Positions 36,101 to 45,671 of a stretch of DNA of 64,000 bases are shown here, one piece after another; the first letter of the stretch is position 1; every line of letters starts with the position of its first letter. The DNA is from Punctularia strigosozonata HHB-11173 SS5 (Eukaryota; Basidiomycota; Agaricomycetes; Corticiales; Punctulariaceae). The stretch spans positions 3,289,521 through 3,353,520 of the forward strand of contig NW_006767433.1 of NCBI RefSeq assembly GCF_000264995.1. The letters run 5' to 3'. The position numbers and the translations under genes were made by a program. The notes below the pieces were generated by a model. That model had not been told where the DNA came from. It did no database searches and saw nothing but the letters and a program-made list of their open reading frames with translations.

Positions 36101-38168
36101 CGCAGGAGGAAGTCGCCCTCGTTGAGGAGAACGATGCAGTTGTCGAAGACCTTGTCGCGCATGCACGCAAGCTGGCCGGGAACATGCCCACGTGCGATGG
36201 CGGAGAGAATAAAGGCACACATGGCCTTATGCTCAGCCTTGTTTGGGAGGATCTGGTGCCGGGGCTCCTCCCGTAGGCCGAGGATGTTGGCGAAGTACTT
36301 GTAACCCTGATTGTTAACGAGCTCTACCTGGGACATGGGGTCGACGGCGAGGATGCGGGCCCAGATGAAGATGAGCACGGGGCGGAGCTCAGGACCGGCG
36401 GCCTGGAGGAGCTTAGATATGTACGGGAAAATACCGATGGTGAGCGCAAGGTTGACGGCCCAGGGCCCGAGGTCGACAAACTGGGATAGTAGAATGAGTG
36501 CGCGGAGGCGGTGCGGCTGCGAGAGCAGGATCTGGAGGACAATCGGGAGCTGCTCGGGCGGCTTGCGGGGAAGGAGGTGCTGTGGGGAAGGCAGGTCCGT
36601 GGACGCGCCAGGCAGCGTCGTCACCATTTCCGCGTCGGATTGTTGGAATGGGAGCGACATCGGTCCACGTTTGGTGAGTGCGGAGCCGCCGCGGGATATC
36701 CAGACTTCGAAGGCCGTGAGTTGGTCCGCAAAAAAGCGGCTGGGAACATAGGAATGGGCAAGGTCGCTACCTGCTTGGGCGGCGGCCTGTGCGCGGCGTG
36801 CGCGAGACGCGGAGGGCATAACGGGGAGGTCAGAAGCCTTGCCTTTACCGATCATGCTATCGAGCTGGCGCAGGCAGGCATCTACCGCGAGGTCCCATGA
36901 TGCCCAAAGCGGATGCGTATTCGTCGGGGGTAGAGGCGGGTAGGTGTGAGGGGTGCAGTTATAGTTTTTCATGATGCGCTCTGCGAGGAGGAAATTGCGG
37001 AAAAGGGAGGCGATGAGGAGGTCGGATCGATAGAGGCGGGTGAATACGTCGCGGGAGAAGGTTGTCCAGGCGATGGTGTCAGTTATGGCGGTGAAGATCC
37101 AGTTGAGCTCGCCGAGGGGTGTGCGACGATCCTTCAGGTCGCCGGGGAGTTGCATGACCTCGTCCGCGGTGAGATTGTTCGGAAGCTGATGGTTATTGAC
37201 GAAAAAGCGGAGAGCGATGTCGATAGGGGAGGTAAGGCAGGAGGTGAAGAGGTCGGCGGGGAGCTCCGGACTGGACGGCAACATTTCGTTCGCAGCGCAT
37301 GCGGCGAGTTGGATAGAGTCCATGAAGGGTGCCATACCGTCCGGATAGCCACCACGCTTCATGTTGTTCTCCGCATCGCGCTTTTCAGCGAATGTCTTGA
37401 AATTTTGAAGCAAGTGGCCGGCGGCAGAACAGTCCCAAATATAGATGCATGGGGAGCCGAGCCAGCTCTGAATCTCTTGAAGGCTGACGGGGATATATTG
37501 CGTGTAGTTGCGGTTGAAACACCAGAGCTCGCCACTGGCGGTCGGTCGAGGGACGCCGTGGCCGTTGTAGTAGAACATGGCGGTGTCCTCCTTTGCCTGC
37601 TTGCGGAGTTGAACACAGAAGCGGCGGAGATCCTCATAGGATGGGTCAAGGATGGGTTTGTAGGAGATTTTGGGGCTGAGGCCCTCGAACTGATGCTGAA
37701 GGTTGGTGCCTATGGCCTCGAGGGCCTTGTGAGAGGGCATCGTATGGGGGTCGACCCAGCATTCAAGGATGGCGCACGGATTTGTTTTGACGACATCGGG
37801 CGGGTCGACGTCGATGTTCAGGCAGAGGACGAGCGCGGCATTTGCGGTCTTGAGCTTACCGGAGGTGTTGCGCCAGGGGGTCAGCTTGGGGGACCAGGAC
37901 GGGGGTGGGGTGGGGTTTCCGCATGTCAGATGGCGTTTAGACGACCAGAATGGGATGGAGGGCGTGACGTCGGGTACGAGTTCATCTTGGATGGGAAGCT
38001 CGTCCTGATCGGTCTGCGAGTTGTTGGACTGCGACTGGTGGGACGAGCGGTAGTCACGCTCGGTGGACGTGTCTGAGCCATGGCCATGACGACTACCGTC
38101 TGCGACTGTGAGGTTGCGGGCGGAATTGCGGGGAGCGAGGACGTACTTGGTGGATGAGTGCCGTTCAT
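33108..38168 (-). CDS. KOG1: Raptor / Kog1, substrate-recruiting subunit of TORC1
   Basis: Scaffold that presents substrates to TOR kinase in complex 1 at the vacuole, controlling growth. I place the start at 38168 (MNGTHPP). A 43-nt intron joins it to IADGSRHGHGSDTSTERDYR. An in-frame ATG at 38216 could extend it. The Raptor N-conserved, caspase-like domain follows: KRHLTCGNPTPPPSW, LCLNIDVDPPDVVKTNPCA, FYYNGHGVPRPTASGELW and SPCIYIWDCSAAGHLLQ. The caspase-like His and Cys are present in GHG and WDCS. The middle shows HEAT-type helices (DDSPEVRAAALYALGTFLG) interrupted by acidic and Ser/Pro-rich linkers at 34980-35450. The C-terminal seven-bladed WD40 propeller is spread over several small exons between 34450 and 33108, ending ILGCKLPPAAPIGS. 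Total length is near 1,500 residues, as usual for the family. It is divergent from the dynactin gene. Confidence 0.96.
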
Positions 38169-38465
38169 GGTCGACTGCCGAACATGCGAGGCGCGGGTCA
38201 GGAGCGCATCGAACAAGCTGTGGCTGGAGCCAAGCGGTGCGTACCGTGGGCGCTAGAGCTCAGTCATAAATGCTGTCGCGATCGCTTGGGATATCGCGGC
38301 GCCGCTGTCGTGCACCAACAAAACACAGACCAGCCTGCTGTTGACCACCTACGAAACGATACACGGCAGCCCTGCTTCTGCGGCGATGTGGCGCAGATTA
38401 CCGTGAACGGCCCAACGCACAGCCACAGACCCTCCTTCGCCGCGTCCGACGAGCTCGTCGCGGCC
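38169..38465. promoter_or_regulatory. shared upstream region of Raptor and dynactin p150 genes
   Basis: Fewer than 300 bp separate the two start codons, so the promoters and 5' UTRs must lie here or overlap. No TATA box or named site is obvious. The Raptor start may lie up to 48 bp further in (ATG at 38216). Confidence 0.4.
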
Positions 38466-41400
38466 ATGGACCCTCCCGTCGGCGCCGTCGTCGCTGTGCC
38501 CCCCGGCCGCGGCACCGTCCGTTTCTGCGGCGCCACGTCGTTTGCTCCGGGGAAATGGGTCGGCGTCGAGCTCAACGAGCCCAACGGCAAGAACGACGGC
38601 TCGATCAACGGCGTGCCCTACTTCAGCTGCCGTATGGGCTTCGGCGTCTTCGTCCGCCCCAGCCAGGTCAAGCTCGTCAGCGCGGAGCCCGATCCAGTGA
38701 GCGGTCGCGTTGTCCCCCGCCTTCGTTCTGCTGAACGTGCAGCAGCCGCTCATCCCCGCCTCGTCGAGTCGTGCAACGCTCGGCCACCAACGCACGAACA
38801 GCGGCATCTCCCTCGCTACCCGCCAACGCACGAACAGCGGCGCGGGATTGAATCCGGCTTTGGTCCGCGCACCCTCCACCCGCTCTGTGCCCTCGCCCCG
38901 CTCCGTTAGCCCCGCCAAGTCCGGCGCACCGTCCCCCGCGCCCGGATCACGTCTCACCGCCGCCTCTCCCAGCAAACGCGCCTCTCTCGCGCCGGCACCT
39001 CGCAAGTCCCTCACCAGAACGACCTCGCTCGCTCAAGATGCTCGCTCCTCTGTCCCTCAAACACCCCGCACCCCGACCACGCCAACCGCACCTCCGCCGC
39101 CCGCGACAGTCCGCACCGAACCGATCGCATCCCCCACCGTCGTACCTCCACCCGCCGCCCCCCGCAACTCCTCCCCGCTCGCGTTCCGGGCACCTTCTCG
39201 CGCTTCCTCGTCCGTGCCCGATACTCTCGCGCACGATCTCCCGCCTCCTCCAGTCGACGACAGTGAGCTCCAAGAACTCCGCGCCAAGATTCGCGTGCTG
39301 GAGGCTCACCGGACAGATGATGCTCGCCGTGTGCGTGAACTTGAAACGCGCCTGTCCGAGGCCGAGTCCTTCGTCGCCCTCCGCCCCAAGCTTCAAGCCA
39401 AGCTACAGGCCCAGCAGACCGAGCTGATCGAGGCTCGCCGTGCCCTTGCCGACGCTCGCGGCGCGTCCGAGAGCGCCGATGCACGCATGCTGGACGTACA
39501 GGAGCAACTTGAGATGGCCACGCTTGACAAGGAAATGGCCGAGGAGCGCGCTGAGGCAGCTGAAATCGAGCTCGAGGAGGTTAAGGAGCGCCTTGCCATG
39601 GCCGAGGTCGAGTTGGATGTGCTCAAGGAGGAGAGGGAACTTGACGGCGACGCAGGTCCCGCAGACGGCGGCAAGAGTACGCTCGCGTATATTCAGTTGG
39701 AGAAGCAAAACGAGAGGCTGAAGGAGGCCTTGGTGCGATTGCGGGACATGTCCCAGGAGACGGAGCAAGAACAGAGGAGAAGAATTGCCGAAATGGAGAA
39801 GGATATCATGAGTATCGATGACCTCCAAGGTATGCCGGCCCTGCTGAGATGGTCAAGTGCTAATACGACATCGCCTTAGGGCAATACGAGACCACGCTAG
39901 GCAGACTCGCCAACGCCGAGGCGCAAGTTGAAGATCTCAAGCTTCAACTCGACGACGCGATGGGCGCCGAAGAAATGCTCGTCCAACTCACCGAGCGTAA
40001 TCTATTATACAGCGAGGCACGTCTCGCAAGCCACATCCATCGACTCAGACTTTGACGTGACATCGCAGAAAATCGAGGAAATGCGGATCACCATCGAGGA
40101 CCTCGAAGCTCTCAAAGAGCTGAACGACGAGCTGGAGGAGAACCACATGGAGACCGAAAAGGCCATGCAGGAGGATATCGATCGGAAGGACATGCTCATT
40201 CGCGAGCGCGACCAGAAAATCGAAAGCCTCGAAGATGCCTGTCTAGATCTCGACAATACCATCAGTCAGTTCAGGGATCTTGTGATGCAGCTGCAAAGGT
40301 GATATATCTCCTTGATGCTCTTGGACGCGAATTGAGCGGAACTACCACAGCGAACTGGACACCTTGCGTATGCAGACTCAGACGGCACAGACGGAATCAA
40401 CGACGGCTGCGTCCCAGGCTGCGGCGATGATGTCTCTCAACCTCAAGCTCCAGTCTTCAGCGTCCAAGAACCAGGCTCGTGGTATAGAACTCGAGCTTAG
40501 GGCCATGGAAGCGCGGGAAGCGCGGGAATTACTGGGTATCATTCAGGTAAGTCCATTTTCGTACCAACGCCGAGAGACGCGCCATCTGACAGTCATAAAG
40601 CCATACCTGCCGCAACTCTATGTCGACTCGGACTCAGATGCCACGAGCTGCTACCTCTTTTTCCAGCGACTTGCGGGCAAGATGGACCTGGTCAACTCTG
40701 TCGTCGCGTCTGCTCACAGCCTGCCCGAGTCTCTCAACGGGCCCGTTTCCGAGACGCTGGTCGGCATCTGCGAAATGCGCGGTCGCATCTCGAGCCTGTC
40801 CACGCTCTGCAAGCGTTTCGCCGCCATCCTCCGGCGCTGCGACCCGCAATCGTTCCTCGACATCGGACGGATCTATCCTGAAATTGCCCCTATGGAGAAG
40901 CGCATCGACATGCACATTGAGCTCCTCCGCCGCGACGAGTTCAGAGAGATGGAATGTGTTAGCGACGTCGCCAAGTACGTGATTCATTCCAATCAACGAT
41001 ACCCGAGCCGGCTGTGACTTTCGTTCAGGATATATGCACAGTTCAAGCACCTTGGCGAGACATTTTTCGATGACTTTGATCATGACCTCGGCGAGCGCGA
41101 GCTCGGATATGCTCTATCCTTTGACCATGACCTTGACATGTTCGCTGCGGCCGTTGGGCTCAGCAAGACGCAGATTGCACAGACCCTCAAAGACGAAGGT
41201 GGTACCATCGGATTCTCTGTTGATCCCCATCTGACCTATAGCTTATAGACATCATTGTCGAACTGGGAGACCTGGACGCCGAGGAGGCGTTGTTCGAGCC
41301 CATGCAGAAGCTTCTGGATCAATGCAAGACTGCCAAGGTTCTGTCACGGTCAGACTTCATCGCGACGGTCCCCTGTAGTCGGAACCTCATTTGACTCCGC

Positions 41401-42844
41401 AGGAAGCTTACCAAGCGACTGGAAGAACTGATCCAAGACTCGAATGCGTTGAAACCGCACCTCATCCCTCAATTGCAGTCGCTCAACAATGCCGTGCCTG
41501 AACTTACCAATTTTGCCATCTCCGTAAGTCACGCTCAAGCTCTATACTTTCTACGGCAATGCCAACACGGTCGCTTCGACAGCTCGCGCAGCAGATAATG
41601 CCACACATCAGCGACGCTCGGAGCTCGAAGGCTCCGTTCCAACTATCTACTATCCTTTCCTATGTCCGCCAGACCGCAGGATCGACGGTATGCAAAGGCA
41701 GGAAAGACGGGAGCACGTCATGGGAGGCCATCGGCGAATCCGTCTTGCACGTCGTGCAGGAAGTTGGCGACATGCTTCCCCTCGCCTTGGAGCCGGACAA
41801 CGTTATCAAGGGTACGCGCCGAACTGGGTTCTTGTCGCCCATCACTCAAGCATGATTTCTTCCATTTCAGTATCCGGCAAAGCGCCGTGGGTCGTCCGCA
41901 TTGACGAGATCAAAGCGAGCCTAGCCGTCAACCTGGAAGCCGAGAGGAAACTTGCGCAGCTGAACGACGAAGTGCAAGGCCTCGTGCGCGGCCTTAAAGC
42001 CAAGGACCAACACATTCAGGAGGCGTCCGTCAAGATTGAATTGATGGAACGTCGTATGGAAGCAGTGAAGAAGCAGGCCGAAATGATCACCGAACTAGAG
42101 GAGCAGTTGAACAAGGCGAGGAAGCAGGAGCGCACGTACGAGGAGGCGATGGAGCAACTGCAGGCGGAGTACGACGCTTTGGTACAGGAAAATACAAAGC
42201 TGAAGACCATGGCACCCGCGCAAGAGCGTCCCGGTGAGTACTCACGTTACACAGGTGTTTTCGCGCTCTCACCCCACGGCGTGTCAGTGCCCGGTGCCCA
42301 GGTTGCCGAACCGGAGACTCTGGCTGTCGAAGGGAACATCGAAACTTCTTACTTGTTGGAGCAGGTCGGTACTGTGTTCACCACTGCAATCTCGTTAAGT
42401 CTCAACTGCTGAACACCTTCACAGCTGGAAGCTTTACGGGGCACCGTCCGATTCCTCAGAACGGAGAACGCGTACCTCAAAGGTCAAGACTTGCTGAGAG
42501 AAATCCAATCTTTGCCACCGCTTCCCGAGCCTGCACCGAGGACCCCCACTCCCCCGCTGGATCCTTCTCTTTCAGATTCAGCGTCCGACGACTCAGACTC
42601 AGAGTTGGCAACACGCCCGCTCACCCTTCGGTCGCTCGCGACGGAGACGAAGATACTGTATCGGGACGTAATCAAGTTCTCTTCTTCGCCCAAAGTCGTA
42701 GATCTCTCTGTGCGCAGTGCTGGACGATCTTGGATGCCAAAGAAGAAGACGCCTGCATACCAGGTTTGGGAGAGGAAGATGGAGGCCGAGAGGCTGAGCA
42801 GGCGTGTGCATGGATTGATGGAGCGAGCGAGGGCCATCAGCTGA
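38466..42844 (+). CDS. DCTN1: dynactin subunit 1 (p150-Glued)
   Basis: Large dynactin arm that links dynein to microtubules and cargo. The ATG at 38466 opens MDPPVGAVVAVPPGRG. The CAP-Gly domain has GKWVGVELNEPNGKNDGS and GVPYFSCRMGFGVFVRPSQV, with the EB1/tubulin-binding GKNDG intact. An intron with donor after EPDP joins QPLIPASSSRATLG. A basic Ser/Pro-rich stretch with two QRTNSG copies follows (38780-39250). The first long coiled coil starts at SELQELRAKIRVLEAHR and runs through about 40300 in several exons. The dynactin p150 intercoil region (40360-41000) has QLYVDSDSDATSCYLFFQRL and RCDPQSFLDIGRIYPEIA. A second coiled coil (41880-42220) leads to a C-terminal domain ending HGLMERARAIS. 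Well over 1,100 residues, as usual for the family; more than ten exons. Confidence 0.95.
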
Positions 42845-43099
42845 TTTACCTAGAGAGTACCTCCTTTCATTGCATCTAAGTTACCTTATCTTTATCATCA
42901 TCGTGAAACTTCGACCGAACGTGCCCCTGTCGTATTACCCTGACATGCAGTATATGAATATGCTGATGCCGGCATAATTGTAACGCGCCTCGGACCGGTG
43001 GCGCGGTACACTCAAGACAGTTTTTGCCTTTCCTGCAATCCCACCGATGCTGAACCTAACCACTCGCATTCGAAGCTACCGGAATCCGAAACGGAAACC

Positions 43100-44467
43100 A
43101 TGACCCTCTTTGCCGCCGGCTCCAATGCACAAGGTCAACTCGGGATAGGTAATCTGGATGATGCGCATGTATTCCGGCCGTGCCAGTATGAAGGCCTTCC
43201 GCCGGGTGACGTGGTATCCATTGCGTCTGGCGCGAACCATGCTCTTGCTATAATAAAGACTAGTGACAACAGGTGCTCTTTGTGGGGATGTGGGGATGGA
43301 AAGCGAGGGCAGCTAGGCCCGCTCTTAGATCACAGCAGCAACGAAGGCCAGTCGCAAGCCACTTGGCGGCCTTTGGATTTACGGATGGGCGGGCCTCGAC
43401 TTGGCGAGTATTCGAGCTACACTGTTCGTTGCATCGCAGCCTGTTGGGAGACTAGCTATGTCGTTCTTTCGCCTCCGGATCGCACTTGTCCCTCGACTCC
43501 ACCGTGCGGCACATCGGACATTCTCTTATCCATGGGCGCCAATGACTTCGGAAACCTCGGTGTCGGGACTCTTGAGTCCGAGAAAGACTCAGAGAACAAA
43601 ATACTACACACCGTAGACTTCAATCAGCTCCTTCCAAAAAGCTTTGCACGATACGAGGTTGTGGATATCTCCGCTGGCGTTCATCATACCATTGCTCGAC
43701 TTCTTATTACTATGCCGGACGGAGGCCAATGCAGTCTGCTGGCCGGATGGGGTCTGTGCAAACATGGCCAACTCGGCGCAGCGCTGACACCCCCACGATA
43801 CCTGGCGTCCAAACCACGACGCAAGCAACCGCGGCCGCTCGGTTACGTGTCGACCCCTCAGGTCATATGTCTCGACAACACGGAGCCCACGGTGTCCATG
43901 TCCCTCGGCAGTCAGCACACCGTGCTCCTGCACCTTTCCGGGAACCTGACCGCTCTGGGATCAAGCAGCAAAGGCCAGCTGAGCGGGCTTCACACTCTCG
44001 AGCACGTTCAGCAGATAGGATGTACGTGGAACGGCACGTACGTCCTCTCAAAAGCCGAAGAAGGATCAGAAAAGGTGTTAAGCACCGGCACCTTTTCACG
44101 AGGCCAATTGGGTCGATTATCTCAGGATTGCGAGATGGTATCCGCGGCCGCCATCGAGCTCCCTAATGGCACCCATGGGTATAAATTCAGGAAACTGGTC
44201 TGTGGGAGCGAACATGTTCTCCTTATGGTGGATCGGGCATCTCGCGGCGACGAGACCGAGCGTCGCGATAGCAAAGAACTCGAGACTGGCTCGAGCTGCG
44301 AGATATGGGGCTGGGGATGGAACGAGCACGGCAACCTCGGAGTGGGAAATACAGAAGACGTGCAACTTCCCGTCAGGATATGGCCTCCGCTATCTCTTGA
44401 ACAGCGATCTCGAACAGCTGTTGATGTTTGGGCAGGTTGTGGGACGAGTTGGATAGCCCTTCGATAG
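43100..44467 (+). CDS. RCC1-repeat protein (Ats1-like)
   Basis: Seven-bladed RCC1-type propeller, apparently without introns in this frame. I use the ATG at 43100 (MTLFAAGSNAQGQLGIGN) because the propeller starts there; an in-frame ATG at 42998 would add 34 residues of no clear fold. Repeats seen are FAAGSNAQGQLGIGN, LWGCGDGKRGQLGP, LLSMGANDFGNLGVGT, LAGWGLCKHGQLGAA, LTALGSSSKGQLSG, VLSTGTFSRGQLGRL and IWGWGWNEHGNLGVGN. At about 455 residues with no other domain, it is closest in style to yeast Ats1 or other small RCC1 proteins. Ran-GEF activity should not be assumed. Confidence 0.88.
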   Translation: MTLFAAGSNAQGQLGIGNLDDAHVFRPCQYEGLPPGDVVSIASGANHALAIIKTSDNRCSLWGCGDGKRGQLGPLLDHSSNEGQSQATWRPLDLRMGGPRLGEYSSYTVRCIAACWETSYVVLSPPDRTCPSTPPCGTSDILLSMGANDFGNLGVGTLESEKDSENKILHTVDFNQLLPKSFARYEVVDISAGVHHTIARLLITMPDGGQCSLLAGWGLCKHGQLGAALTPPRYLASKPRRKQPRPLGYVSTPQVICLDNTEPTVSMSLGSQHTVLLHLSGNLTALGSSSKGQLSGLHTLEHVQQIGCTWNGTYVLSKAEEGSEKVLSTGTFSRGQLGRLSQDCEMVSAAAIELPNGTHGYKFRKLVCGSEHVLLMVDRASRGDETERRDSKELETGSSCEIWGWGWNEHGNLGVGNTEDVQLPVRIWPPLSLEQRSRTAVDVWAGCGTSWIALR

Positions 44468-44576
44468 CCGCGGTGGAGACTCGCGACGGGGACGGTCAGA
44501 TCGTGCTTGTCTGTCACAAATTCATCGCACAATTGGCCAGGGATACAATTGTCACTGTATGAGACACACGATCGCT

Positions 44577-45358
44577 TCAAGGAACTTCCAGGTGATCCGC
44601 CCAAACGGTCCCCTCGACCCCCCCTTCTCTGATCCAGCGAGTCCGTCTGTTGGGCAATACAGCCATTTCAACGTAATCGACCTCGATTGGATCGACGAGG
44701 ACGAGGGCGAAGTGCCCCAGCGCTGTCTCCAGATTCTTCGCCTGGTCAGGATCCTCAGGGTTGTCACCTGCGCTACCTTCGACTTTCGACGGCCACTTCT
44801 TCGACTCCTCGTAGTCATCGATCTTGGATCCCGGTGTTGGACGGACCCAGCTGGCTTTCATATGCGGCGACATCGTGTTAAACAGCTCCCTGCGCTTGCT
44901 CTCCCAATCCACTCCTTCCGCCTTCAGCTCTCGGAACGCCGCACCGGCACTCTCGATCTTCTCCATGGACCGCGGATGATATGGGTTCGAAGGGTCAGGG
45001 ATGACGTAGATGCGCCCTGCGATGCGGAATTGCTCGCCGGTTGGGTCGATCCACCAACAGAGCTCCACCGAAGCGTCTTCGAACATTTGTTGAACCTTCG
45101 GGGTCCGGATGTCCGTGCTGGTGACAAGTAAAGGAGTAGACTGCGAGCCCTTGGGCGTGAGGAAGGACCGGTGAATCACCGAACGAACATGAGGACGATT
45201 CGATGAATCGACAGTTGCGAGCTGATACACTTTGTACGATGTCAAGAAGACCGCTTTACATTTGGAAGGCGGGTCGAGAGCATACCGCTGACTTTTTCGT
45301 GCTCACTGAGTGTCTTTGAGATGTGTTTCGCCCAGCGAGGTACATTTGAAGCCGCCAT
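44577..45358 (-). CDS. PNPO-like FMN-binding protein (Alr4036 type)
   Basis: Two exons. MAASNVPRWAKHISKTLSE (start 45358) ends at KVS, and an intron with donor GTATGC joins VYQLATVDSSNRPHVRSVIH. The core resembles the pyridoxamine-phosphate-oxidase split barrel: TPLLVTSTDIRTPKVQQM, ASVELCWWIDPTGEQFRIAG, VDWESKRRELFNTMSPHMK and ASWVRPTPGSKI. The C-terminus FALVLVDPIEVDYVEM then TRWIREGGVEG closes the fold. About 240 residues. This branch usually binds FMN; whether it oxidises pyridoxine phosphate or another substrate is unknown. It is convergent with the RCC1 gene (about 110 bp apart). Confidence 0.87.
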
Positions 45359-45671
45359 AATGTAAGAATGCTAGACGTGGATATGAGGTGATAGATATGA
45401 TCGAGGGCAGTGCTTTCGACGCGTCGTGGTTGTTGTTGTGGCGAGAGTCGATGTCTCACAGGCTCAGCGCTGTGCTCTGCTGTGCTCCAAGTCGTTCTTG
45501 ACACCGTTCCACAATTACCGGTCCCGCATTTGAAGTCATAGTTGACTCCCAGCCATCATGACTCTCATCGGTAACGACACTGCATCTCGCCCTGCTCTAA
45601 AGCTCTCGAAGTGAGCACTGTTCCGCGTAGTTTTCCTCACATCACCGCTGAAGACCAACAACTCTCTTGCC
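45359..45671. promoter_or_regulatory. shared upstream region of PNPO-like and RNA-repair genes
   Basis: About 310 bp between divergent starts, so both promoters lie here. No clear TATA box, and no coding sequence I can support. A short CT-rich stretch precedes the plus-strand ATG near 45630-45670. Confidence 0.4.

Noticed and set aside
36946-38076. Long plus-strand open frame (376 codons) opposite the Raptor gene
   Set aside because: It lies entirely antisense to the conserved Raptor N-domain, has no motif, and is explained by the GC-rich third codon positions of the real gene.
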